This document shows positions 5,450 to 12,093 of a stretch of DNA of 12,093 nt, piece by piece (position 1 is the stretch's first letter; every line of letters begins with the position of its first letter). Origin of the DNA: Betaproteobacteria bacterium RIFCSPLOWO2_02_FULL_62_17 (GTDB lineage Bacteria > Pseudomonadota > Gammaproteobacteria > Burkholderiales > SG8-39). The notes beneath the pieces were generated by a model. It was not told the DNA's origin. It saw nothing but the letters and a program-made list of their open reading frames with translations, and did no database searches. The translations under genes were made by a program, and so were the position numbers. Where the stretch lies: assembly GCA_001770355.1 (NCBI GenBank), contig MEQV01000042.1, forward strand, positions 1 to 12,093, read 5' to 3'.

Positions 5450-6802
5450 ATGTTGATGCGATCGTCCGCGAATGAAGATGCGGCGCAGGCAGGTTGGCTG
5501 AACCAGCGCGGCCGGCCTTCACTCGCCGAGGTCCACGCCACCATCCCGACACGCGCAGCCGGTCCGTTCTGGCGCAGGCTCACGGCGTTTCTGGGTCCGG
5601 GCTATCTGATAGCGGTCGGCTACATGGATCCGGGCAACTGGGCGACCTCGCTGGCGGGCGGCTCGAGTTTCGGCTATGCGCTGCTCAGCGTTGCATTGCT
5701 CTCAAACCTGATGGCCATCCTGTTGCAAGCCCTGTGCGCGCGCCTTGGAATTGGCGCAGGACGTGATCTGGCGCAGGCCTGCCGCGATGCCTTTCCGCGT
5801 GCCATTTCCTGGCCCTTATGGCTGCTTGCCGAAATCGCCATCTGCGCCACCGACCTTGCCGAAGTCATCGGCACCGCCATCGGTCTGAATCTGCTTTTCG
5901 GCATTCCACTGGAGCTGGGTGTGCTGATTACCGCTCTGGATGTGTTTCTGATCCTGTGGCTGCAGAACCTCGGGTTCCGCTGGATCGAGGCCTTCATCAT
6001 GACCATGCTCGGGGTGATCGCGGTGTGCTTTGGCATCCAGATATTCATGGCCGACCCGGATTGGGGCGCAGTGATACGCGGGTTTGCGCCGACCGTGAAT
6101 GTGGTCACCAATCCGGACATGCTCTATCTGGCTTTAGGTATCCTTGGCGCCACGGTCATGCCGCATAACCTCTACCTGCATTCCGGCCTGGTGCAGACGC
6201 GCCGCATCGGCCATACGGGTGCTGAAAAACGCGAAGCCATCCGGCTTGCCACCTGGGATTCGACCATCGCGCTGATGTTCGCGTTGCTGATCAATGCGTC
6301 GATTCTGATTCTCGCTGCGGCGACCTTCAACAAGGCGGGCAAGACCGATGTCGCGGAGTTGCAGCAGGTGCATACCTTTCTCGCGCCGCTGTTAGGCTCG
6401 GCCATCGCGCCGACGCTGTTCGGCATTGCGCTGTTGTGCTGCGGTCTGAACTCCACGGTGACCGCCACGCTCGCCGGACAGATCGTCATGGAAGGCTTTC
6501 TCAATATCCGCCTTCCCGCCTGGGCACGCCGCCTGCTGACGCGCGCCATTGCCATTGTCCCCGCGGTGATCGTGACCCTCTGGTACGGCGACAGCGGCAC
6601 CGCGCGCTTGCTTATTTTCAGCCAGGTAATCCTCAGCCTGCAGCTATCCTTCGCCGTCGTCCCGTTGGTGATGTTCACCGCGGACCGGCGCAAGCTCGGC
6701 GACCTGATTGCGCCGCGCTGGCTGACCGCGCTCGCGGTTTTGACGACGCTGCTGATAATCGTATTGAATCTCAAGCTGCTCTACGACCAGTTCGCCCGCT
6801 GA
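5450..6802 (+). CDS. mntH: Nramp-family divalent metal transporter (MntH-type)
   Basis: About 450 aa with roughly 11 hydrophobic segments, an inner-membrane proton-coupled importer of Mn2+ and other divalent metals. The metal site is intact: D60 and N63 in the first-helix motif MDPGNWAT, and A234 and M237 in the sixth-helix motif GATVMPHNLYLHS. The retained methionine is the residue known to favour transition metals over Ca2+ or Mg2+. The frame is open upstream to 5243, but that part is arginine-rich and not Nramp-like. The homologous region begins near PSLAEVHATIP (residue 23). ATG 5450 is chosen; ATG 5456 and ATG 5429 are alternatives. A G run at 5431-5436 is the only Shine-Dalgarno-like element, 13 nt from the start. 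The gene stands alone, divergent from tmk and convergent with mltG. Confidence 0.92.
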   Translation: MLMRSSANEDAAQAGWLNQRGRPSLAEVHATIPTRAAGPFWRRLTAFLGPGYLIAVGYMDPGNWATSLAGGSSFGYALLSVALLSNLMAILLQALCARLGIGAGRDLAQACRDAFPRAISWPLWLLAEIAICATDLAEVIGTAIGLNLLFGIPLELGVLITALDVFLILWLQNLGFRWIEAFIMTMLGVIAVCFGIQIFMADPDWGAVIRGFAPTVNVVTNPDMLYLALGILGATVMPHNLYLHSGLVQTRRIGHTGAEKREAIRLATWDSTIALMFALLINASILILAAATFNKAGKTDVAELQQVHTFLAPLLGSAIAPTLFGIALLCCGLNSTVTATLAGQIVMEGFLNIRLPAWARRLLTRAIAIVPAVIVTLWYGDSGTARLLIFSQVILSLQLSFAVVPLVMFTADRRKLGDLIAPRWLTALAVLTTLLIIVLNLKLLYDQFAR

Positions 6803-6824
6803 GTCCGGGCCAATCGACCCTTTA

Positions 6825-6889
6825 GCCGCTGTACCCGGCAACGCGCCCGGCGCCCTCGCGGGCAGCGGCGGTCAGGGGCGGCCTTTTTT
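6825..6889 (+). terminator. inverted repeat plus T tract between convergent mntH and mltG
   Basis: GCCGCTG (6825-6831) and CAGCGGC (6863-6869) form a perfect 7-bp outer stem. A second pairing of GCCCG (6845-6849) with CGGGC (6859-6863) can form inside or compete with it. Six T residues follow at 6884-6889, inside the 3' end of mltG. The T tract is 14 nt from the stem, too far for a textbook terminator, so transcript ending here is plausible but not shown. Confidence 0.35.
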
Positions 6890-7876
6890 CTGAAAACGCA
6901 GCACCGCGCGGTTATGCTCGTCCAGCGTGCGCGAAAACTGGTGGGAGCCGTCACCCCGCGCCGCAAAATAGATGGCATCGGTCTTCGCCGGATTCACTGC
7001 GGCGCGCAAGGCGGCCAATCCCGGCATGGCGATGGGATGCGGGGGAAGGCCCGCGCGGGTGTAAGTGTTGAACGGCGTGTCGCGCTCGAGGTCGTCCTTG
7101 CGAATATTGCCCTTGTAGTTTTCGCCCATGCCGTATATCACCGTCGGGTCGGTCTGCAAGCGCATGCCGATTCGCAAGCGATTGCTGAAAACCCCCGCGA
7201 TGATCGCCCGTTCAGCGGGATCACCGGTCTCCTTTTCCACGATGGAGGCGAGTATCAGGGCTTCATAAGGCGTTTTGTAGGGCAGACCGTCGCCGCGCGC
7301 CTCCCAGGCCTGTTCCAATTTCCTGCCCATCAACCGATATGCGCGGGCGAGAATTTTCAGATCGGATTCGCCTTTGGCAAAAAGATAGGTATCTGGAAAG
7401 AACATGCCTTCCGCGTGCCTGCCGGAGGGGACGCCCAGGCGCTCCATGACCTGCGTGTCGGACAACTCGCGGGTATCGTGCCGCACCGCGTCGAGCGCAT
7501 CCAGCGCCGCGCGCATTTGCGCGAAGGTCCAGCCTTCGACAAACAGGACTTCTCTGAGCAGAACGTCCCCCAAGGTGATTTTGCGCAGCAGCTCCCAGGG
7601 ACTGGCGCCACGTGCCAGTTCATAACTCCCTGCCTTGATGCGCGCGCCATTGCCGGTGAGGCGTGCCAGCAAATTGAAATGGGCCTCGGACACCGGAATG
7701 CCGGCCTCGGTGATCTGCCGGGTAGCCGCGCGCAGCGAGCTTCCCGTAAGGATGGAAAACTCCACGTTGTCCGCAGGCAACTCCAGCGGCGCGGCCGCAA
7801 AGGCAATCAGCCACGCGAAAAATGCCGCCGCGCCCGCGAAGCAAAACAATACCAGGATCCGTAGGGCGCGAAACAT
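6872..7876 (-). CDS. mltG: endolytic murein transglycosylase MltG (YceG family)
   Basis: A 334-aa inner-membrane enzyme that cleaves nascent peptidoglycan strands and so limits glycan length. An N-terminal transmembrane anchor covers about residues 5-29, followed by a LysM-like segment (about 38-105) and the YceG catalytic domain. The catalytic Glu is E214 in ILASIVEKET, matching E218 of the E. coli enzyme. Other conserved segments are AEGMFFPDTYLF (155-166), NRLRIGMRLQTDPTVIYG (232-249), FNTYTRAGLPPHPIAMPG (269-286) and the C-terminal YFAARGDGSHQFSRTLDEHN. Length is normal. It has no Shine-Dalgarno on its own strand; the bases before ATG 7876 read CCTCC instead. It faces away from ygfZ over 56 nt. 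The usual downstream partner tmk is present, but beyond the rightward Nramp gene, so the two cannot easily share a transcript. Confidence 0.95.
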   Translation of the reverse strand: MFRALRILVLFCFAGAAAFFAWLIAFAAAPLELPADNVEFSILTGSSLRAATRQITEAGIPVSEAHFNLLARLTGNGARIKAGSYELARGASPWELLRKITLGDVLLREVLFVEGWTFAQMRAALDALDAVRHDTRELSDTQVMERLGVPSGRHAEGMFFPDTYLFAKGESDLKILARAYRLMGRKLEQAWEARGDGLPYKTPYEALILASIVEKETGDPAERAIIAGVFSNRLRIGMRLQTDPTVIYGMGENYKGNIRKDDLERDTPFNTYTRAGLPPHPIAMPGLAALRAAVNPAKTDAIYFAARGDGSHQFSRTLDEHNRAVLRFQKKGRP

Positions 7877-7888
7877 GCGAAGGAGGCG

Positions 7889-7920
7889 TTGCGAAAACCG
7901 TAGTGCGCAACCCGTATAAT
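7889..7920 (+). promoter_or_regulatory. probable promoter of ygfZ, with a perfect -10 box
   Basis: TATAAT at 7915-7920 matches the sigma-70 -10 consensus at all six positions. TTGCGA at 7889-7894 is the best -35 candidate, but the spacer is 20 bp. Transcription would begin near 7927, only about 6 nt before the ygfZ ATG, so the mRNA would be nearly leaderless. The reverse strand reads TATTAT across the same bases, so the box might also serve mltG. Confidence 0.4.
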
Positions 7921-7932
7921 AACCCGCTGCTT

Positions 7933-8928
7933 ATGGACTCCAGTTGGTCAGAAACCCTGCAAAAAATCGGCGCGCGCATCGAATCCGGTGTAGTGCGTGA
8001 TTTCGGCAATGCATCGCAGGAGCGGCAGGCGGCGCGATCCTCCGAGATACTCGCCGATCTGTCCCATCTCGCCGCGCTGCGATTCTCCGGCGAGGAAGCG
8101 GAAAACTTTCTTCAAGGCCAGCTGAGCTGCGACGTCAAGGCGATCCCTCAGGGTGGCGGCTCACTGGGCAGCTATTGCACGCCCAAGGGCCGCATGCTGG
8201 CCTCGTTAACGCTGCTGCGTGATCGCAATGAATTCGTCATGCTGCTTTCAGCAAGCCTCGCCGCGGCAATCCAGAAGCGGCTGGCAATGTTTGTGCTGCG
8301 CTCCAAAGTCAATATCGCCAACTCCGGCGACTCGCTGGTACTGATCGGGCTGGCGGGCCATGCCTGCAGTGGTGCGCTGGCGGCATCCGGTGCCCTGCCT
8401 GCCGAGGTGAGGACTTTTGCGATAGCCGGTGGGCGCCTGCTGCTGCTCGTTCCTCTATCGGCGGCCGCAACAACTTTGACTAACTTGCGTGCCTGCTTCA
8501 AGCCGGTCGGCTCATGTGCATGGCAATGGATCGATATTTCCCAGGGAATACCTCTGATTACCGCAGCGACCCAGGATCAGCTGATACCGCAAATGACCAA
8601 TCTCGAACTTATCGGCGGAGTGAGTTTCAAGAAAGGTTGCTACCCGGGACAGGAGGTCGTCGCGCGCACCCAATATCTTGGCAGGGTGAAGCGGCGCATG
8701 TTCCGGGCGCACTTGGAGGTCGAAGCCGCGCCCGGGGACACGCTGTTCAGCGATGATCTGGGCGCTCAGGCAAGCGGCCTGGTGGTAAACGCGCAGCCGG
8801 CACCGGACGGCGGCTGGGACCTGCTGGCGGTCGCTCAACTGGGCAGTCACGATTCCTCCACCGTGCGGCTGAAAGCCCCTGACGGCCCGGCTTTGCGCTT
8901 CGACCCTTTGCCCTACGAAGTTACGTGA
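7933..8928 (+). CDS. ygfZ: YgfZ-type folate-binding protein (Fe-S cluster maintenance)
   Basis: A 331-aa cytoplasmic protein of the GcvT-like superfamily. E. coli YgfZ uses a tetrahydrofolate species and supports certain Fe-S enzymes, such as the tRNA modification enzyme MiaB. The signature is complete: K234-G-C-Y-P-G-Q-E241 followed by VVARTQYLGRVKRR, with C236 corresponding to the functionally important cysteine. The N-terminal part has the usual LSHLAALRFSGEEAENFLQGQLSCDV and YCTPKGRMLASLTL segments. ATG 7933 is chosen since upstream residues are not family-like and the -10 box lies only 13 nt before it; no Shine-Dalgarno is visible. It is first in a run with the DUF4936 and NRDE genes (31 and 15 nt gaps), an order I associate with Betaproteobacteria. 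Confidence 0.94.
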   Translation: MDSSWSETLQKIGARIESGVVRDFGNASQERQAARSSEILADLSHLAALRFSGEEAENFLQGQLSCDVKAIPQGGGSLGSYCTPKGRMLASLTLLRDRNEFVMLLSASLAAAIQKRLAMFVLRSKVNIANSGDSLVLIGLAGHACSGALAASGALPAEVRTFAIAGGRLLLLVPLSAAATTLTNLRACFKPVGSCAWQWIDISQGIPLITAATQDQLIPQMTNLELIGGVSFKKGCYPGQEVVARTQYLGRVKRRMFRAHLEVEAAPGDTLFSDDLGAQASGLVVNAQPAPDGGWDLLAVAQLGSHDSSTVRLKAPDGPALRFDPLPYEVT

Positions 8929-8959
8929 ACAGCGAACCATAAGACATCGATTACCGCGC

Positions 8960-9244
8960 ATGAGCTTCAGCTTCTATATTTATTATGAGATCAACGCACA
9001 GAACGAGGACAAGGTCCGCGCCGTCGCGCTGGCCCTGCAGCACGCCATCGCCGATGCCACCGGCATCCAGGGCCGGCTGCTGTGCCGCCGCGACAAGACC
9101 CAAACCTGGATGGAAGTCTACGAAGGCGTGCCGGACGCCGCGGCGTTTCAGTCCGTTCTGGAAAGTGAGGTGCGGCGCTTGCGTTTCGCCGAACTGCTTG
9201 CGCCGCAATCGCGGCGCATGACCGAGTTGTTCAAACCGCTTTAG
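8960..9244 (+). CDS. small DUF4936 family protein
   Basis: A 94-aa protein with no signal peptide or membrane segment, resembling DUF4936, a small family of Betaproteobacteria often found beside ygfZ. Features are an initial strand (FSFYIYYEI), a helix with a repeated AVALALQHAI pattern, the segment GRLLCRRDKTQTWMEVYEGV (38-57) and a basic C-terminal helix with RRLRF and RRMTELF. The strand-helix-strand pattern suggests a compact ferredoxin-like fold, which is inference. No function is established. Both flanking gaps are short, so it is probably cotranscribed with ygfZ and the NRDE gene. Its Shine-Dalgarno is weak. Confidence 0.78.
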   Translation: MSFSFYIYYEINAQNEDKVRAVALALQHAIADATGIQGRLLCRRDKTQTWMEVYEGVPDAAAFQSVLESEVRRLRFAELLAPQSRRMTELFKPL

Positions 9245-9259
9245 CTCGCCGCGCGCGCA

Positions 9260-10021
9260 ATGTGCCTTATCCTGTTCGCGCACCGCGCACAAGCCGGCGT
9301 CAACCTGCTGCTTGCCGCCAACCGCGACGAGTTTTTTGTCCGGCCGACCCTGGCTGCCGCCTGGTGGCCGGATCACCCGGACATCCTCGCCGGCCGTGAC
9401 CTGCAGGCCGGCGGAACCTGGTTGGGCGTAACGCGAAGCGGCCGCTTTGCGGCGATCACCAATTTCAGGGATCCCGCCTCGCGCCGGGATGACGCGCCTT
9501 CGCGTGGCGACCTGGTTGGCGATTTTCTTCTCGGTACCGAGTCGCCGGCTCAATACCTTGGACGAATCAGCGCGCACGCGGACCGCCATAACGGCTTCAG
9601 CCTGCTGGCAGGCCAGGGCGACGAACTGTGGTTCCTGTCCAACCGCGGCAACGGCCTGATGGCGGTGCAAACGGGCGTGCATGGCCTGTCCAACCATCTG
9701 CTTGATGAGCCGTGGCCAAAGGTGACGCGCGGCACGGCCCGCCTCGCGCGCCAGATGCCGCAGCCATTCGCAGCCGAAAGTTACTTCAAGCTGCTCGCAG
9801 ACGAGGAACAGGCCCCCGACAGCGAATTACCCAGTACCGGCATCGACCTGGAACGGGAACGCCGCTCATCGGCCATCCGCATTCGCGATGCAGTATACGG
9901 CACGCGTTGCTCGACGCTGCTGCGCATCACCGCGGCTGGTGCCGTGGAATTTCACGAACGCAGCTTCACGGCAGCCGGCGAAGTCAGCGGCACCGTCAGC
10001 CATCGCTTCGCTGTTCGCTGA
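9260..10021 (+). CDS. NRDE family protein (TANGO2-like, DUF833)
   Basis: A 253-aa protein of the NRDE/TANGO2 family. Cys2, exposed after Met removal, is the usual N-terminal residue and resembles an Ntn-hydrolase nucleophile. Conserved motifs in order are NRDE (21-24), AGGTWLG (50-56), AAITNFR (64-70), SRGDLVGDFL (81-90), GLSNHLLDEPWPKV (142-155) and the C-terminal YGTRCSTLL (213-221). Length is normal. No biochemical reaction is settled; eukaryotic TANGO2 has been linked to acyl-CoA/lipid metabolism and haem handling. It follows the DUF4936 gene by 15 nt with no good Shine-Dalgarno, suggesting translational dependence on the upstream genes. Its last 26 nt overlap the 3' end of the GNAT gene on the other strand. 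Confidence 0.9.
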   Translation: MCLILFAHRAQAGVNLLLAANRDEFFVRPTLAAAWWPDHPDILAGRDLQAGGTWLGVTRSGRFAAITNFRDPASRRDDAPSRGDLVGDFLLGTESPAQYLGRISAHADRHNGFSLLAGQGDELWFLSNRGNGLMAVQTGVHGLSNHLLDEPWPKVTRGTARLARQMPQPFAAESYFKLLADEEQAPDSELPSTGIDLERERRSSAIRIRDAVYGTRCSTLLRITAAGAVEFHERSFTAAGEVSGTVSHRFAVR

Positions 10022-10445
10022 GCGCGAGGGACATGGCGATGTGCGCAATGCCGGCTTCCTCGAATTCCGCGCCGAACTCTTCGAAACCCAGCTTGCGGTA
10101 GAAGCCGGCGGCGTAGGTCTGCGCGTGCAGCACTACGCGGCGCATGCCTCGCTCGCGCGCCTTTGCCAACAACGCCTGCGCCAGGGCCCTGCCCACGCCC
10201 TGGCCGCGCCACTCGGCAAGCACCGCCATGCGGCCCAGATGCCCATCGGGCAACAGGCGCGCGGTACCCACGGGATTCGACTGTGCATCCAGCGCCAGCG
10301 CGTGATCACAGCGCGCGTCCCACGCATCCCATTCGAGTTCGACAGGTACCCTCTGCTCGACAATGAAAACCGCGTCGCGCACCCTGCGCGCATGCGCTTC
10401 GGCCTGGTTCCAGTCGAGCACCTGGATGACGGGAAATTCGGGCAT
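9996..10445 (-). CDS. GNAT family N-acetyltransferase
   Basis: A 149-aa single-domain acetyltransferase. The segment VFIVEQRVPVELEWD (27-40) is typical of the ElaA/YjcF-like subgroup. The central strand motif is LGRMAV (70-75), and the acetyl-CoA pyrophosphate loop is R80-G-Q-G-V-G-R86. The C-terminal segment AAGFYRKLGFEEFG (112-125) completes the fold. The acceptor is unknown and the protein is presumably cytoplasmic. It is divergent from the aldolase/dehydrogenase gene (50 nt apart) and converges on the NRDE gene with a 26-nt overlap, an arrangement that would let the two transcripts form a short antisense duplex. The Shine-Dalgarno before ATG 10445 is weak. Confidence 0.9.
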   Translation of the reverse strand: MPEFPVIQVLDWNQAEAHARRVRDAVFIVEQRVPVELEWDAWDARCDHALALDAQSNPVGTARLLPDGHLGRMAVLAEWRGQGVGRALAQALLAKARERGMRRVVLHAQTYAAGFYRKLGFEEFGAEFEEAGIAHIAMSLALSEQRSDG

Positions 10446-10464
10446 GGTGGTTATCTCGGCCCCT

Positions 10465-10470
10465 TATAAT
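10465..10470 (+). promoter_or_regulatory. perfect -10 box between the GNAT and aldolase/dehydrogenase genes
   Basis: TATAAT matches the consensus fully and lies 25 nt before the aldolase/dehydrogenase ATG. No TTGACA-like element stands at 16-18 bp, and there is no extended -10 TG. On the other strand TATTAT covers almost the same bases, in position to serve the GNAT gene. An activator may be needed for transcription. Confidence 0.4.
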
Positions 10471-10495
10471 AGCCAACCTGATTGAAGAGGTTCGC

Positions 10496-12093
10496 ATGGA
10501 AAGTCTGTGGCGCGATGAGGAGGCGAGGCAATGCAAAGACGACCTCGCGCTGCGTGTCTACACTTCGCGCCTGCTCGGCAGCGACAAATCGCTGGTGCTG
10601 CACGGCGGAGGGAATACCTCGGTGAAAATCGAGGAGAAAAATATATTCGGAGAGTTCGAAACCATTCTCTATGTCAAGGGCAGCGGCTGGGATCTGGAGA
10701 CGATCGAAACACCGGGGTTTTCACCGGTGCGTCTCGAACATGTGCTGAAGCTGGCAAAACTGCCGGCGCTTTCCGATCAATTGATTGTGAACGAACTCAC
10801 CACCCACATGCTGCGCGCAAGCGCGCCGGCGCCCTCGATCGAGACTATCCTGCACGGTTGCCTGCCCTATCGTTTTGTCGACCACACACACGCGGATGCG
10901 GTGCTTGCGGTCTCCAATACCGCCGTAGGTGAAACCCGCGTCCGCGAGATTTACGGGGACCGCTGCGTGGTAATTCCATACTTGATGCCTGGTTTCGACC
11001 TTGCACGTTATTGCGCCGAAGCCTTCGCCCGCGAGAAAACGCCCGCCACCATCGGCGTGGTGCTGCTCAAGCACGGCATCGTCTCCTTTGGCGAAAGCGC
11101 CCGTGAATCCTATGAGCGCATGATCGAGCTGGTTACGCGCGCGGAGGAGTATCTGAAAGCCCGCGGTGCACAGGCGTCTGCGGCGCAAGCGCCGGCACTG
11201 CCGTGGGTTGACGCCTCCTCCCAGGCACTATTGCGACAACGCATTTCCACTCTCGCGGGCGTACCGATGCTGATGCGCACGGTGACGGATGCGCGAACAA
11301 TCGCGTATGCGGAACATGCGGACTGCGCCAGATTTTCGCAACTCGGACCGATCACCCCCGACCACATCATCCGCACCAAACGAGTTCCGATGCTGGGTGT
11401 CGATGTCGAAGCCTACGCCGCCGCGTATCGCGGGTACTTTGCGGCCAATGAGCCGGGCGCACGCGAACGCAAGACCATTCTAGACCCGGCGCCACGGGTG
11501 GTTCTCGATCCCGGATTTGGCATGGCGGCGCTGGGATGCAGCGCCAAGGATACGCTGGTCGTGGCCGAACTCTACGAGCATTCCATGGATGTCATCCGCG
11601 CGGCTGAAGCGCTGGGTGGCTACCGGCCTCTTGACGAGGCGGAGCTGTTTGCAGTTGAATACTGGGACCTGGAACAGGCGAAGCTCAAGAAATCCGGCAA
11701 GCCCCCCGTTTTTTCGGGCGAAGTCGCGCTGGTGACCGGAGCGGCCTCGGGAATCGGCAAGGCAGCAGTGACGAGCCTGCTTGCGCGCGGGGCGGCGGTA
11801 CTGGGTTTGGACATCAACGCTTCCGTGGAGTCGCTGTACCAACGCGCTGATTACCTGGGTCTCGTCTGCGACCTGACCGATGCGGCGCGGGTGCGCGAGG
11901 CGATCGATCAGGCGGTGTTGCGTTTCGGCGGACTGGATATGGCCGTGCTCAATGCCGGCATCTTCGGTGAGAGCCACAGGATTGCCGAACTCGGCGATGC
12001 CGAGTGGCGCCGCGTGATGGCGATCAACGTCGACGCGAATCTGGCGATGTTGCGGCTCATACACCCCTATCTCAAGCTCGCGCCGCGCGGTGG
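10496..12093 (+). CDS. bifunctional class II aldolase / short-chain dehydrogenase, 3' end outside the window
   Basis: At least 532 residues are encoded and the frame is open to the window edge; full-length relatives have about 650-700. Residues 1-230 form a class II (fuculose/rhamnulose phosphate) aldolase domain: HGGGNTSVK (36-44) for phosphate binding, metal ligands H130 and H132 in DHTHADA, and H193 in LLKHGIVSFG. A linker domain (about 240-400) has VVLDPGFGMAALG. From about 405 a Rossmann dehydrogenase begins with the NAD(P) loop T414-GAASGIG, then LNAGIF (485-490) and N511. The catalytic YxxxK lies beyond the window. In such fusions the aldolase splits a sugar phosphate and the dehydrogenase oxidises the aldehyde formed; some work in rhamnose use. 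No other sugar gene is visible here, so the substrate is open. AAGAGG, 5 nt before ATG 10496, supports the start. Confidence 0.9.
   Translation, partial: MESLWRDEEARQCKDDLALRVYTSRLLGSDKSLVLHGGGNTSVKIEEKNIFGEFETILYVKGSGWDLETIETPGFSPVRLEHVLKLAKLPALSDQLIVNELTTHMLRASAPAPSIETILHGCLPYRFVDHTHADAVLAVSNTAVGETRVREIYGDRCVVIPYLMPGFDLARYCAEAFAREKTPATIGVVLLKHGIVSFGESARESYERMIELVTRAEEYLKARGAQASAAQAPALPWVDASSQALLRQRISTLAGVPMLMRTVTDARTIAYAEHADCARFSQLGPITPDHIIRTKRVPMLGVDVEAYAAAYRGYFAANEPGARERKTILDPAPRVVLDPGFGMAALGCSAKDTLVVAELYEHSMDVIRAAEALGGYRPLDEAELFAVEYWDLEQAKLKKSGKPPVFSGEVALVTGAASGIGKAAVTSLLARGAAVLGLDINASVESLYQRADYLGLVCDLTDAARVREAIDQAVLRFGGLDMAVLNAGIFGESHRIAELGDAEWRRVMAINVDANLAMLRLIHPYLKLAPRG

Noticed and set aside
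11480..12064. Leftward open frame of 194 codons inside the dehydrogenase domain
   Set aside because: The rightward frame encodes an unmistakable Rossmann domain. The leftward one has no recognisable domain or initiation signal.

Overview
The window looks like ordinary chromosome from a high-GC betaproteobacterium (Burkholderiales- or Nitrosomonadales-like). The evidence is a Bug/TctC-type receptor, a ygfZ - DUF4936 - NRDE run, and a mltG / tmk / holB / tatD / ankyrin neighbourhood of the kind familiar from Betaproteobacteria. I see no tRNA, rRNA, transposase, phage gene or CRISPR array. The lineage call is inference from gene content, not from a marker gene.

Layout. 1-86: the last codons of a rightward gene, possibly another Bug receptor. 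123-5180: six leftward genes, read from right to left as tmk, holB, tatD/ycfH, a secreted ankyrin-repeat protein, a Bug periplasmic receptor and an alpha/beta hydrolase. Spacing inside this run is tight: 4 nt tmk-holB, 21 nt holB-tatD, and a 4-nt ATGA overlap between tatD and the ankyrin gene. A 68-nt gap then separates it from the Bug-hydrolase pair. 5181-5449: a divergent intergenic region. 5450-6802: a rightward Nramp (MntH-type) transporter. 6872-7876: leftward mltG, convergent with the transporter. 7933-10021: rightward ygfZ, a DUF4936 gene and an NRDE (TANGO2-like) gene, probably one operon. 9996-10445: a leftward GNAT acetyltransferase whose 3' end overlaps the NRDE gene. 10496-12093: a rightward bifunctional class II aldolase/short-chain dehydrogenase, cut by the window edge.

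How the genes fit together. mltG, tmk and holB serve peptidoglycan synthesis, dTTP supply and the replication clamp loader; they adjoin one another in many proteobacteria. Here the Nramp gene sits between mltG and tmk on the opposite strand, and no pilZ gene lies between holB and tatD. The Bug-hydrolase pair resembles the many accessory solute-capture/hydrolase pairs of Burkholderiales; its substrate is unknown. YgfZ is linked to Fe-S protein maturation and repair; the DUF4936 and NRDE proteins beside it have no firm role.

The most unusual points are a tandem 9-bp repeat that supplies the ribosome-binding site of the hydrolase, the apparent loss of the catalytic histidine in that hydrolase, a 60-bp island of 20% GC at the tmk/holB junction, an exported ankyrin protein translationally coupled to a cytoplasmic TatD nuclease, and two divergent gene pairs that each share a near-symmetric -10 box. 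I found nothing I would call a new defence, mobile or biosynthetic system.
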